Origin: Bacillota bacterium
Lineage (GTDB): Bacteria > Bacillota > Clostridia > Peptostreptococcales > Anaerovoracaceae
Length of the DNA stretch: 32,612 nucleotides
Reading direction: 5' to 3'
Assembly (NCBI GenBank): GCA_022790955.1
Contig: JAAVYD010000139.1
Coordinates: forward strand, 1-32,612
Shown: one piece after another, positions 16,288 through 24,530 of the stretch
How positions within the stretch are numbered: the stretch's first letter is position 1
Layout: each line of letters begins with the position of its first letter
Made by a program: the position numbers and the translations under genes
Notes under the pieces: model-generated
The model's database searches: none
What the model was told of the DNA's origin: nothing
What the model saw: the letters and a program-made list of their open reading frames with translations, nothing else

Positions 16288-16326
16288 AAATAATGTCTGC
16301 TATTATGAAATCAGCAGGCATTATTT
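16288..16326 (+). terminator. Hairpin terminator after the left glycan block
   Basis: Fourteen-base stem: AAATAATGTCTGCT (16288–16301) pairs with AGCAGGCATTATTT (16313–16326) with one G·U pair and an 11-base loop. The 3' arm ends in T's. It lies 66 bp after the HAD gene and is the first good candidate terminator of the + strand block. Confidence 0.7.
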
Positions 16327-16660
16327 TACTATTCTGAAAAATTTCATATTGCAATTACGTTAAAACACATAAAATACATTATATTCCCACTTCTTAATTT
16401 TACTGATAATAATTCTTCATCCGCTCAGTTATGATATAATTATAATATCGTGTTTAAAGGCTAAAAAATCAGGGTAGATATTAATAATCAAAGTGTTTAT
16501 GCGATAAACAAAATTGAAAATTATATTAGGAATCAGGTTGATAAAATAATTTTAGCGATTATTTATTCATCAAATCTTTAATATTTACAGGCTCTGACGG
16601 TTGCTTGCACGATATATATGATATTGTATATATTTTAGCCGTATGGCGGAGGTTTAGACT
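16327..16660 (+). promoter_or_regulatory. Intergenic region with probable promoter of the stalk-domain gene
   Basis: No gene is seen here. A candidate promoter consists of TTGCAC (16605–16610) and TATATT (16629–16634) with an 18-base spacer, followed by the ribosome site GGCGGAGG (16645–16652) before ATG 16661. Another TATAAT-like stretch occurs around 16434–16446 without a clear partner. The rest is AT-rich with no further structure that I can support. Confidence 0.45.
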
Positions 16661-17362
16661 ATGAATAAAAAGAGTGTTCTTGCGATAGGATTGGCAGTCG
16701 GGCTTGTGTTTGGCATGGGTACGCAGGCGTTTGCATCAGATGCTGTAAAGCGTGTTTCCGCTGCTGTTAATGAAACTTTCAGGTTTGTTGTGAACGGTGA
16801 AAATGTAAACGTTCCTGATGAATATGACGTCCTCGTGCACAATAACAGGACTTATCTGCCGCTCAGGGCGGTAAGCGATATGGTAGGCGCTGATATTCAG
16901 TGGGACGAAGATTCTAAAACTGTTAATATAACTCATAAGAAAGCTGATCCTGAGCCGAGCGAGCCGGAGGATCCTGTTGCTCCAAGCAAACCAGAATACA
17001 AGAAATTCCCTCAGATATATGAAAATACGAATTTCAGGGTTGACGCTATGGCGTATTTTACGGATACATACGGCGATAGGCTGTATATCAAAATTAAAAA
17101 TAAAGAGGAAGGCGTGCTGCGTCTTAATTCGTCCGCGACTACTTATGAGATAAACGGCGTAACGTATGACTTTAGTAAAGTGGACGCCAGCCAGTGGGAT
17201 ACACGGTGGTATACTCAGTATATAGAAAAGGACGGCGATCTTGAAGGGTATTTGAGGCTTCCTCGTAATCTTGACGATTTTGAAAATCTGACGCTGCATA
17301 TCGAGCTTCAATACGACGGAAAAGACGAAACTCACAGTGTTGAATTTAATTTAGCAAGGTAA
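16661..17362 (+). CDS. Secreted stalk-domain (copper amine oxidase N-like) protein
   Basis: A 233-residue protein with a signal peptide (MNKKSVLAIGLAVGLVFGMG, cleavage probably after FAS at about residue 26). Residues about 40–92 form a stalk/copper-amine-oxidase-N domain: FVVNGENVNVPDEYDVLVHN, then RTYLPLRAVSDMVGADIQWD and an NITHK end. This domain is common in exported clostridial proteins and is thought to be structural; the name does not imply copper or amine oxidase activity. A Pro/Glu-rich linker (about 94–112) leads to a β-rich C-terminal domain of unknown function. GGCGGAGG lies 8 bp before the ATG. The gene stands alone between two non-coding stretches. Confidence 0.8.
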   Translation: MNKKSVLAIGLAVGLVFGMGTQAFASDAVKRVSAAVNETFRFVVNGENVNVPDEYDVLVHNNRTYLPLRAVSDMVGADIQWDEDSKTVNITHKKADPEPSEPEDPVAPSKPEYKKFPQIYENTNFRVDAMAYFTDTYGDRLYIKIKNKEEGVLRLNSSATTYEINGVTYDFSKVDASQWDTRWYTQYIEKDGDLEGYLRLPRNLDDFENLTLHIELQYDGKDETHSVEFNLAR

Positions 17363-17405
17363 TTTACTGAAAAGTGAAAAATAAATTTGATCTGTTAAAA
17401 TTTCT

Positions 17406-17652
17406 ATATTAACCCGTTGTGTTATTAAATTAGCTTATTTTAGCATTATTATAAACAATAAATAGTATTTAATGTTATTAATAATGCAATATATTGATAA
17501 ACAATAAAAGTAATTTATAGTAGAATTGCAAAATGACACATTAGATAATCATACTATTATCAATTAATTCTGCATATTGTATTGATTTCTGTTGACGATA
17601 CAATATATTGATGTCGAGTATCTAATTTTTATTAACACAACGCGTGATATTA
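17406..17652. repeat. Inverted-repeat element (possible MITE) in the 388-bp intergenic region
   Basis: The gap 17363–17749 holds no gene. Its centre is bounded by inverted ends: ACCCGTTGTGTTATTAAATTAG (17412–17433) matches the reverse complement of 17622–17645 with two mismatches and a 2-base gap. ATATTA occurs just outside both ends (17406–17411 and 17647–17652), possibly a target-site duplication. Inside are a second inverted pair (ATTAGATA 17540–17547 / TATCTAAT 17619–17626) and a repeated CAATATATTGAT (17487–17498 and 17601–17612). The size, about 235 bp without coding content, suits a miniature transposable element. TTGACA at 17681–17686, outside the element, may be a −35 box for the next gene, but no good −10 is seen. 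Confidence 0.45.
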
Positions 17653-17779
17653 ATATTTTTGATTTGCTGCTAAGCGAGAATTGACATTGCAGATTTGGAA
17701 ATAAATTAATATATTTTAATGCAAGCAGATTTATCTATTTATAAATGGGGTGCAGTTGTTTAAAAATTTAAGGTGTATT

Positions 17780-19609
17780 ATGAAATACAAAGAAAACAAA
17801 AAGAAAACAAAAAGAAAGAGATTTATTGCAATTACAGCTTTATTGTGTGTTGCAATGACGGGAAACACATTTGTGTATGCGGGGATGCCGGAAAGCGCAG
17901 CCCAATCAGATGATATGGTATCTGCAGAAATGCAGGATGTAGAATCCGATGTTAAGACTGAAAATGCGTATGAAGCGTCGGATACGGATAAAACTTCCGC
18001 AACTCCAAAAACGTCAGATACAGATTCAAAATCTTCTGAGTCTTCTCAAAAAGATTCTGATAAAACTAACAAAACGGATAAGAATGATGATTCAGATTCT
18101 GACGATAAGGATTCGAATGAAGATCAGCAGCCTGAAGATGACAAAGATTCATATATTAATAATTCAGGTATCTCAATATATATAGACGGCAAGCGATTAA
18201 AACTTGAAGCAGCTCCAGAAATAGTATCCGGCAGGACTTTCGTGCCAATGAGAGAGATATTCGAAGCTCTTGGCGCCGATGTCGAGTGGTCGAAAAAGCG
18301 GCGTGAAGTTGTTGCCACATCCGGATTCGATGAGCTTGTGCTCAAAGAAGGTTCCGTAATCGCTATACATAATACCGAAGTTTCCACTCTTGACGCTGCG
18401 CCATATATAAAAGACGGCAGGACTATGGTGCCTGTGAGATATCTCAGTGAGGCTTTAAATTATGACGTCGAATGGGATTCTGAAACAAAAAGGATAGATA
18501 TTAAAGGAAGCGGCAAGGATAAAAAGGAGTCTTCCACCGGAGAAGGGCAGGCGTATACGGTGCTCGGAGATGACGCCGGCATAACGTATGACGATGCTAT
18601 GCAGAAAGCTATAAGGAACAGCCCAGCGTGCAGGGACGCTCATCTGAGCCTCAGTCAGGCTGAAAGGCGTTCTGAGGAATTTAATAATCTGTATTCGATG
18701 AATTACAATTTTACTATTATGCAGAACAGAAAGGATCTTAAACTCCTCACCGACTGGTCTGAGAAGAGCGTTATACTCAGTGAGGAACAGACTGCTTTCA
18801 ATATTACCACCGCTATGGATGAGATAAGCATGAAACTCATGGATATTGAAAATCAAAAGGCAGCAATAAAATATAAAGAGCAGCAGTATGAGATTAACAG
18901 GATAAAATACGAAAACGGAACTCTCGGAAAACGTACTCTTGATTCGAGCAAAGAAGAAATAAAAACTGCACAAAAGACTCTGGCAGGATATGAAACGGAG
19001 CTGGAAGGGCTTTATATAGGGCTTTACAGCACTCTCGGCGACAGTTACGCTAATCACAGCGTTAAAGAGGGCGATCCGGATAAGCGTCCAGCGGTCGAAA
19101 AATTCCTGGAACCTGAGTTCTCTGTGAATTATTCACCGATGGAAGAAGTCAATATGCAGCAGGAGTATAATAACGCCCTTGCGAACGATCCGTATATATG
19201 GTATGTGGAAAACAACGCCGAGAACGCTGATTTTAAGCTCGTTACGTACGAATACAACGTAGGCGGGCAGAGTTATGCTCTTACCAAAATGGATCTGCAG
19301 GCAGCGAGAAATAAGGCTTCTACGACCAAGGATAATCTGAGAAAGACTCTTTACAGCAGATATAATCAGCTCATACAGATTGAAAATAATATCGATATGC
19401 TTGAGGACAACAGAGAAACCCTGCGGGAAAACATAGATACTGTTCGCCTTCTGTATGAAAACGGCGTGCAGCCTAAGACCGCTCTTGAAGAAGTACTTCA
19501 GAATAACCGCACTATATCATACAATTTGCTTAATCTGAAAGTAAAGCATGAACAGCTTAAAGCCATATTTGAGAAGCCGTATTTGGCTCCTGAGTATATG
19601 GCAAGCTAA
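17780..19609 (+). CDS. Secreted protein: two stalk repeats fused to a TolC-like α-helical region
   Basis: A 609-residue protein using ATG 17780, which has AAGGTG 4 bp upstream and begins a clear signal peptide (KKKTKRKR, hydrophobic core, cleavage near VYA). The in-frame GTG at 17750 is less likely because it would precede that signal. After a Ser/Asp/Lys-rich disordered stretch come two stalk motifs (GRTFVPMREIFEALGADVEW and GRTMVPVRYLSEALNYDVEW, within about residues 130–245). The rest is long α-helices with TolC/outer-membrane-efflux-like patterning: ITYDDAMQKAIRNSPACRDA at the start, heptad-rich helices, and LYENGVQPKTALEEVLQNNR near the end. In monoderm bacteria such proteins are probably wall-associated; the function is unknown. 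A hairpin follows at 19636. Confidence 0.8.
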   Translation: MKYKENKKKTKRKRFIAITALLCVAMTGNTFVYAGMPESAAQSDDMVSAEMQDVESDVKTENAYEASDTDKTSATPKTSDTDSKSSESSQKDSDKTNKTDKNDDSDSDDKDSNEDQQPEDDKDSYINNSGISIYIDGKRLKLEAAPEIVSGRTFVPMREIFEALGADVEWSKKRREVVATSGFDELVLKEGSVIAIHNTEVSTLDAAPYIKDGRTMVPVRYLSEALNYDVEWDSETKRIDIKGSGKDKKESSTGEGQAYTVLGDDAGITYDDAMQKAIRNSPACRDAHLSLSQAERRSEEFNNLYSMNYNFTIMQNRKDLKLLTDWSEKSVILSEEQTAFNITTAMDEISMKLMDIENQKAAIKYKEQQYEINRIKYENGTLGKRTLDSSKEEIKTAQKTLAGYETELEGLYIGLYSTLGDSYANHSVKEGDPDKRPAVEKFLEPEFSVNYSPMEEVNMQQEYNNALANDPYIWYVENNAENADFKLVTYEYNVGGQSYALTKMDLQAARNKASTTKDNLRKTLYSRYNQLIQIENNIDMLEDNRETLRENIDTVRLLYENGVQPKTALEEVLQNNRTISYNLLNLKVKHEQLKAIFEKPYLAPEYMAS

Positions 19610-19635
19610 AAAATTTAATATATATACGTATAACT

Positions 19636-19668
19636 TAGCCTGCATGCATATATAATGCATACAGGCTA
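19636..19668 (+). terminator. Hairpin terminator after the stalk/TolC-like gene
   Basis: TAGCCTGCATGCAT (19636–19649) pairs with ATGCATACAGGCTA (19655–19668) with one mismatch and a 5-base loop. The T-rich stretch TTATAATTTTCTTT follows. It sits 27 bp after the stop codon. Confidence 0.7.
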
Positions 19669-19731
19669 TTATAATTTTCTTTATCCGTAGATATAATAAT
19701 GATATCAATTATCCAAAGGAGGAAAGTATTT

Positions 19732-20085
19732 ATGAACATAGATTATAAGTCTATCGGAAAGAGAATTAAGATAGAGAGGATAAAGAAAGACATAACTCAG
19801 GACAAATTATCTGAAGAAGTAGGGATCTCGCCAAGTCATCTGAGCAATATAGAAACGGGTTCTACGAGATTGAGCCTTCAGACAATGGTGAATCTGGCTA
19901 ATGCCCTTGACGTTTCGATCGACGCCCTGCTTTCGGACAGCATAATCCATGCGGGAGCTGTATTTAGAGATGAAATACAGGAAACACTGGAGGACTGCGA
20001 CGATCATGAGATCAGAATAATAGCTAAGATAATAACAGCAACAAAGGAGGCTCTGCGAAAGGAGGAAAGTTTAAGGAAAATATAA
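19732..20085 (+). CDS. XRE-family helix-turn-helix transcriptional regulator
   Basis: A 117-residue protein. ATG 19732 is chosen over the upstream in-frame ATG 19699 because AAAGGAGG (19715–19722) lies 9 bp before it. Residues about 8–63 are a Cro/CI-type HTH: IGKRIKIERIKKDITQDKLS, then EVGISPSHLSNIETG and LSLQTMVNLANALDVSIDAL. The remaining 50 residues are helical and charged and may dimerise. It probably binds DNA as a dimer; its target is unknown. It lies between the two convergent glycan blocks and could regulate one of them or itself, but no operator can be pointed out. A TATAAT-like box is at about 19692–19697. Confidence 0.85.
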   Translation: MNIDYKSIGKRIKIERIKKDITQDKLSEEVGISPSHLSNIETGSTRLSLQTMVNLANALDVSIDALLSDSIIHAGAVFRDEIQETLEDCDDHEIRIIAKIITATKEALRKEESLRKI

Positions 20086-20157
20086 TAAGCATTTATAAAG
20101 TAAAATTAATATTTAGAGTTATTCTTTCTCGCAGTTTTGATGCAATTATTATGAAAA

Positions 20158-20193
20158 AAACTCCTGCTCGGCTAATCGTCTGAGCAGGAGTTT
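20158..20193 (-). terminator. Strong hairpin terminator for the leftward glycan block
   Basis: A perfect 12-bp stem (AAACTCCTGCTC 20158–20169 with GAGCAGGAGTTT 20182–20193) with a 12-base loop. Read leftward, it is followed by seven U's (complement of 20154–20160), the textbook form of an intrinsic terminator. It may also stop rightward transcripts from the regulator gene, but with a weaker tail. Confidence 0.85.
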
Positions 20194-20228
20194 AAAAATA
20201 TGTATTTAGTTTATAGCATTCATTAATA

Positions 20229-20477
20229 CTAAATTTCCGATACTTCCTGAAAAACCTTGTACAGTTTTTCAGCAGAACTCTTCCAGGAAAATAATTCACA
20301 TTGCTCAAGACCTTTATTTATACACTGTAACCTGAGCTTTTTATCATAATAAAGAAATTTTAACTTTTCAGTAATATCATCAACAGACAACGGATCAACT
20401 AATACACCAGCGTCGCCTACAACTTCCGGCATGGAAGAAACGTTTGAAGTTAGAACAGGAATACTGCATGACATCAT
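20229..20477 (-). pseudogene. C-terminal remnant of a GT4 glycosyltransferase
   Basis: Only 82 residues, corresponding to the donor-binding end of a GT4 enzyme: MMSCSIPVLTSNVSSMPEVV, then DAGVLVDPLSVDDITEKL and a final helix typical of GT4 proteins (LFSWKSSAEKLYKVFQE). Readable homology begins slightly upstream, at about 20492 (HPLIMMSC), without a start codon; further upstream the frame has stops inside the neighbouring gene. The nucleotide-binding and acceptor domains are missing, so it is almost certainly inactive. It resembles module 1 of the double glycosyltransferase at 6250 (ILEAWSCGIPVLTSNNSSLDE) but is not a recent copy. It is best read as the stump of a glycosyltransferase gene displaced when the WavE-type genes arrived. 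Confidence 0.75.
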
Positions 20478-20496
20478 AATTAGGGGATGCTTTAAT

Positions 20497-21468
20497 TTAA
20501 CGTATAAAATCTTTGATAAAATCCTTTATACCTAATACTGCTAATATTTTAACCAATGCAAGTCGCAGATAGTACAGCCATTTTTTTATATTAGAAAACA
20601 CAATAAATTTGATCCAATTTATATTTTTTTGATTCAAGCAGTATCTTTTAAAAAGAATTTGCCATGCTTCATACGACATTAATCGTATGAATAATAAATC
20701 TCCTTTAGGATTGTATTTTTTAAATTCAATATTAAATTCTTTTCCATAGTCTAAAATTACAAAATCTTTTGCAAAGTATTCTTCTGTCAGTTGAATATTT
20801 TTATTACTTGCATCATAATAAGCCTTAACATCAAGTTTTTCAAAATTTTCAAGAAATTTAATATATAGATATTGTTCAGGAACATATTTTGCATTATACT
20901 CCGGGAATATCAGTCTATTATTTTTTTTGCGAGTGTCAAACCATGTAAAATCTGCTTTAGTTTGAAGCTCTAACGCGAAATATTTTTTTATATCCTCTGT
21001 TCTGCCAAAAAACACCCAATCTGATGGATGAAAAGGCAATGGCTGTACTCTTGGATTACATGTATGATAATTGCAAATCAGAATTCTATTTTTAACATGC
21101 AAAGGCTCTGATATATTATCATATTTTCCAAAATAATTTAAAAAACTGTTATCATTTAACATGATATCTGTTCTAAATTTTAAGCAATATTCTGTTTTTA
21201 CTAAAGAAATCCCTGCCCTTGTAGAAACAATTTGTCTGTTAATATTATTCGGTGTTTTGCTGCTTTTATCACAATAATATCCGCCGGGATCTTTTGAAAA
21301 TATTATTTTATCAAAGTCCAAATCAGATACATCTGAATTTTCCCAAGTAGATAAAATAATCGTTGAACCAGGTAATTGTTTACGAATGGACTGTAAACAA
21401 TCTTTAGTGTATTTTTTATTGATCATACCTTGTACAATTACGGATATATTATTATTTTTAATATTCAT
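20497..21468 (-). CDS. WavE-family protein (putative glycosyltransferase), single domain
   Basis: A 323-residue protein of the WavE lipopolysaccharide-synthesis type. Family features in order: ISVIVQGM near residues 8–15, CLQSIRKQLPGSTIILSTWE (24–43), LDFDKIIFSKDPGG, NNINRQIVSTRAGI, LKFRTDIML, a HPSDWVFFGR segment and a VPEQYLYIKFL segment. WavE proteins are linked to LPS core synthesis in Vibrio, but their reaction is not firmly established; a sugar transferase role is assumed. The last 60 residues are basic and hydrophobic and may bind membrane. No clear ribosome site precedes ATG 21468. It lies 21 bp downstream of the three-domain WavE gene and is homologous to each of its domains. Confidence 0.8.
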   Translation of the reverse strand: MNIKNNNISVIVQGMINKKYTKDCLQSIRKQLPGSTIILSTWENSDVSDLDFDKIIFSKDPGGYYCDKSSKTPNNINRQIVSTRAGISLVKTEYCLKFRTDIMLNDNSFLNYFGKYDNISEPLHVKNRILICNYHTCNPRVQPLPFHPSDWVFFGRTEDIKKYFALELQTKADFTWFDTRKKNNRLIFPEYNAKYVPEQYLYIKFLENFEKLDVKAYYDASNKNIQLTEEYFAKDFVILDYGKEFNIEFKKYNPKGDLLFIRLMSYEAWQILFKRYCLNQKNINWIKFIVFSNIKKWLYYLRLALVKILAVLGIKDFIKDFIR

Positions 21469-21489
21469 ATTTTTATCATATAAATTACT

Positions 21490-24400
21490 TTAAGATGTGT
21501 ATTGTTCTTTTAAATAATCTAAACATTGCTTATTTTCCGGATCTACATTTTCCAAATATAGTTCAAGCAACCGATTAAATGTAAGTAAATAATCATACTC
21601 ATAATTTTCAAATTTAGATGATATTCCCAACTGTACGCCATCTCCAACTATAATATTTGATGCAAATACTTTCTCACATTCAAATACATAATTATCATTA
21701 GTATTATCATAATACCACTGAGGTAACTCTAAATTTGGAAGAGCTTTTTTTATTGCGGTAAATAAACATAATTGTTCTGCATTATATCTATGATTAAATT
21801 TATCTGGATTACTCCAAGATGAATCTTTATGATCTTCAAACCAATTTAAGATACTGTAATCGACCATTTTACCATCCCAGAGTTTCTTTAAATCACTTGT
21901 AAGACCAAATTGTAAGCAATCAGATATCATATAGGTATAACCTCCCGCTCTCATTCGAGCGTCTACTGTAAAATGATCATATACTAAAATACGTGAATCA
22001 AATATTTTATAATTTAACTCGCGTTTATTTAAAATAGAGTTATATTTCGTATAAAAATAAAAAATATTATCATTATAAAAATAAAAATCTGTACGTAGTC
22101 TAATTGTGTATTTTGTTTCAACATTTTTTAATGCTGAGTATAATAATATTCGTTGACTGTTGATGGAATTAGGTTTTTTCATATTACTGGATTTTAAAAA
22201 ATAATCAATATCATTATCAGATAGATTTTTCGATAAAACTAATTTATCATATAAAGATGATAAACTTTTAATATCTTCGTCTTCCCATGTGGACAATATT
22301 ATTGTTGAATCTTTAAAAAAACGTCTTATAGACATTAAACATCGATATGTATTCCATTCCCCATTTAAATTTATTTTTCCACAAACAATAAATGTAATAT
22401 CGTTTTTTTTAAATGAAAAATCAATATTTTGAATATTTTCAATTTCTTCCAATTTTATATATTTTTTTATTATGGTAATTTTATTTTTTAAATTAAAATA
22501 TTCAGGCTCTGTCCAGTATATTTGTTCATATATATTTATTTGATTTTTTATTTTAGATATATTTGGTATAGTTTCATGATTTCTACATTTCATATACCAT
22601 CTACTGAAAGGCATACAAAATGCATACGCTATTGGATTAACTTTATAGCCATTATTTAAAATAATTCCACTTAATTCTGGTTCCATACAAATTAAATTTT
22701 CTGAAATAAATTTATTGTATAAATCTTGACATAATTGATTATTATCAAATACATTATCCATTTGGAATGGAATTTTTAAATTCTTTTTTAAGAAAACATA
22801 TATAAGATATTGCTTAGGTGTATAACGACAAATTATGTTTTCCATAAATGGTTTTTCATTTTTATTTTCTTCACGTTCAAAATATGGGATATCTTCAATA
22901 TCAGCAAGCGGAATATCAAATAGATTTTTAAGATCATTAGTTCTTCCTAAATACCACCAATCTGAGATAGAAAAACACAAAGATTCGCTTGTTGCTAACC
23001 CCTCTACCATTATACGACGTGAAAAAAAAGAGTTTGATGTAATATATTGTGAATATTGATTATAACATTTTAAAAAATCCTCTGATACGATTTCCATGTC
23101 ACTTCTTAATTTCATACAGTATTGTCGCGTTGCTCGTTTTGTCCCTTCAAAAGTAGATATAATCTCACGATTTACATTATGAATCTGCTTATGCGGATAT
23201 CTACGTATTAATCCATTAGACCCCGGATCTTTGCTAAAAACAACAATATCATAGTCTAATTCATCTACTTTACTTCCTTCCCATGTAGATAATATAACTT
23301 CTGCATTAGGTAATATTTTTCTAATACTTAATATTGTATCTTTAGTTTTTTCTGAGATTGCCCCCTGAACAACAATACTCAAATCTTTATCTGTAACAAT
23401 TTGTGAAAAATCGCTTTCAAAATAATACGATTTTTTGATTAGATGTTTAAATTTATCACTATAATCGAAGTAATAAGCTTTAAATTTTGCCCATGTTTTC
23501 GGTGATAAATGAGGTTTAACATATTTTTTAGAAAATTTATTCCAAAATCCTATGTTAATTTTTATATATTTGATGATAGTATTCAAAAATTTTTTTAATG
23601 GATTCTGAATATGTTTTTTAATATTAATTAGTGTCACTTTTATTATATATATTAAATAATGTAAAATATTATTTTTACAATAATAAAAATACAATTGCTT
23701 CCAATCCCAGTGTGTAAAACATGTTTCAGGCATTGCTTCAGAAAAAATATCTCGATTACAAGTAATACCTAATTGTATTGGAGATAATAATATCAAGTTG
23801 GCTGCTAAATTTTTTTCTGAAAATTTAATAATATCTGACCGAATATCTTCTTTATCTTTAGGCAGCATATTTATATTATTAATGTACTTAGATAGGAAGT
23901 TAACCCAAAGAAATTGTTCTGGTACAAAACGTGGTAAATCATTTACATAGTTATTAGGATACTTACGTGCAAACCAAATTTTATCTTCTTCACAAATTAA
24001 ATCCATGTTATATAATCTCAGTACATCACTCTTTAATCCAAAAAAGAAAAAATCTGATGGATGTGCAACTAACTGTAACCCTCTGTTATATGTATAACGT
24101 GGATTTCTTGAATAAATTGTACAGCATAATAATCTTTCATCAAAAAAAGAACACTCCTTATTTTTACGTGTATATTTATTATGCCAATTTAAAAAATTTG
24201 CAGAAGTTAGAGAAAAATCTGTTCTGATTTTAACAGCATATTTTTTAGTAGCCATTTTAAGACCTTCATATGTTGATTTTACTTGTCTTTCTACGTTATT
24301 TACTTTCTGAAAATCATAATTATGGCAATCAAAAGCGCCTGGATCTTCACTCAAAACTAAAATATCATAATCCAATCCATCTGTATTTGTTCCTTCCCAT

Positions 24401-24528
24401 GTAGAAAGAACAATCTCAGCGCCAGGTAAATATTCTCGAATACTTGAAATGCATGTAGATGTATAGTCGCAAACTGCTCCCTGTACTACAACCGAAATAT
24501 CCTTTGTATCAATACCGTTAATAACCAT
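21490..24528 (-). CDS. Three-domain WavE-family protein (putative multifunctional glycosyltransferase)
   Basis: A 1012-residue protein made of three WavE-type domains. Domain 1 (about 8–330) has ISVVVQGAV and IREYLPGAEIVLSTWEG. Domain 2 (about 378–680) has LSIVVQGAI and IRKILPNAEVILSTWEG. Domain 3 (about 705–1012) has the diverged ITFIVCGKI and IRRFFKDSTIILSTWED. Each also has an N-x-R/Q stretch, an (I/L)R(T/S)D motif, a 'SD–FGL/LGR' stretch and a PEQ/AEQ stretch. A basic helical spacer (about 300–370) separates domains 1 and 2. WavE proteins normally have one domain of about 300 residues, so this triple form is unusual. GAGGAA precedes ATG 24528. The domains may add successive sugars; that is inference. 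Confidence 0.82.
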   Translation of the reverse strand: MVINGIDTKDISVVVQGAVCDYTSTCISSIREYLPGAEIVLSTWEGTNTDGLDYDILVLSEDPGAFDCHNYDFQKVNNVERQVKSTYEGLKMATKKYAVKIRTDFSLTSANFLNWHNKYTRKNKECSFFDERLLCCTIYSRNPRYTYNRGLQLVAHPSDFFFFGLKSDVLRLYNMDLICEEDKIWFARKYPNNYVNDLPRFVPEQFLWVNFLSKYINNINMLPKDKEDIRSDIIKFSEKNLAANLILLSPIQLGITCNRDIFSEAMPETCFTHWDWKQLYFYYCKNNILHYLIYIIKVTLINIKKHIQNPLKKFLNTIIKYIKINIGFWNKFSKKYVKPHLSPKTWAKFKAYYFDYSDKFKHLIKKSYYFESDFSQIVTDKDLSIVVQGAISEKTKDTILSIRKILPNAEVILSTWEGSKVDELDYDIVVFSKDPGSNGLIRRYPHKQIHNVNREIISTFEGTKRATRQYCMKLRSDMEIVSEDFLKCYNQYSQYITSNSFFSRRIMVEGLATSESLCFSISDWWYLGRTNDLKNLFDIPLADIEDIPYFEREENKNEKPFMENIICRYTPKQYLIYVFLKKNLKIPFQMDNVFDNNQLCQDLYNKFISENLICMEPELSGIILNNGYKVNPIAYAFCMPFSRWYMKCRNHETIPNISKIKNQINIYEQIYWTEPEYFNLKNKITIIKKYIKLEEIENIQNIDFSFKKNDITFIVCGKINLNGEWNTYRCLMSIRRFFKDSTIILSTWEDEDIKSLSSLYDKLVLSKNLSDNDIDYFLKSSNMKKPNSINSQRILLYSALKNVETKYTIRLRTDFYFYNDNIFYFYTKYNSILNKRELNYKIFDSRILVYDHFTVDARMRAGGYTYMISDCLQFGLTSDLKKLWDGKMVDYSILNWFEDHKDSSWSNPDKFNHRYNAEQLCLFTAIKKALPNLELPQWYYDNTNDNYVFECEKVFASNIIVGDGVQLGISSKFENYEYDYLLTFNRLLELYLENVDPENKQCLDYLKEQYTS

Positions 24529-24530
24529 AT

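Noticed and set aside
16736..17335. A 199-codon open frame on the − strand opposite the stalk-domain gene
   Set aside because: It has no recognisable domain or ribosome site and lies wholly antisense to a gene with a signal peptide and stalk domain; it is a shadow frame.
18455..19057. A 200-codon open frame on the − strand opposite the stalk/TolC-like gene
   Set aside because: The composition is unlike a real protein, with no motif and no ribosome site, and it is antisense to a well-supported gene.
23361..23365. C5 runs on the + strand in the three-domain WavE gene and at 30112–30116 in the ABC ATPase gene
   Set aside because: They are five bases long, in frame and in conserved motifs; there is no sign that they disrupt the genes.
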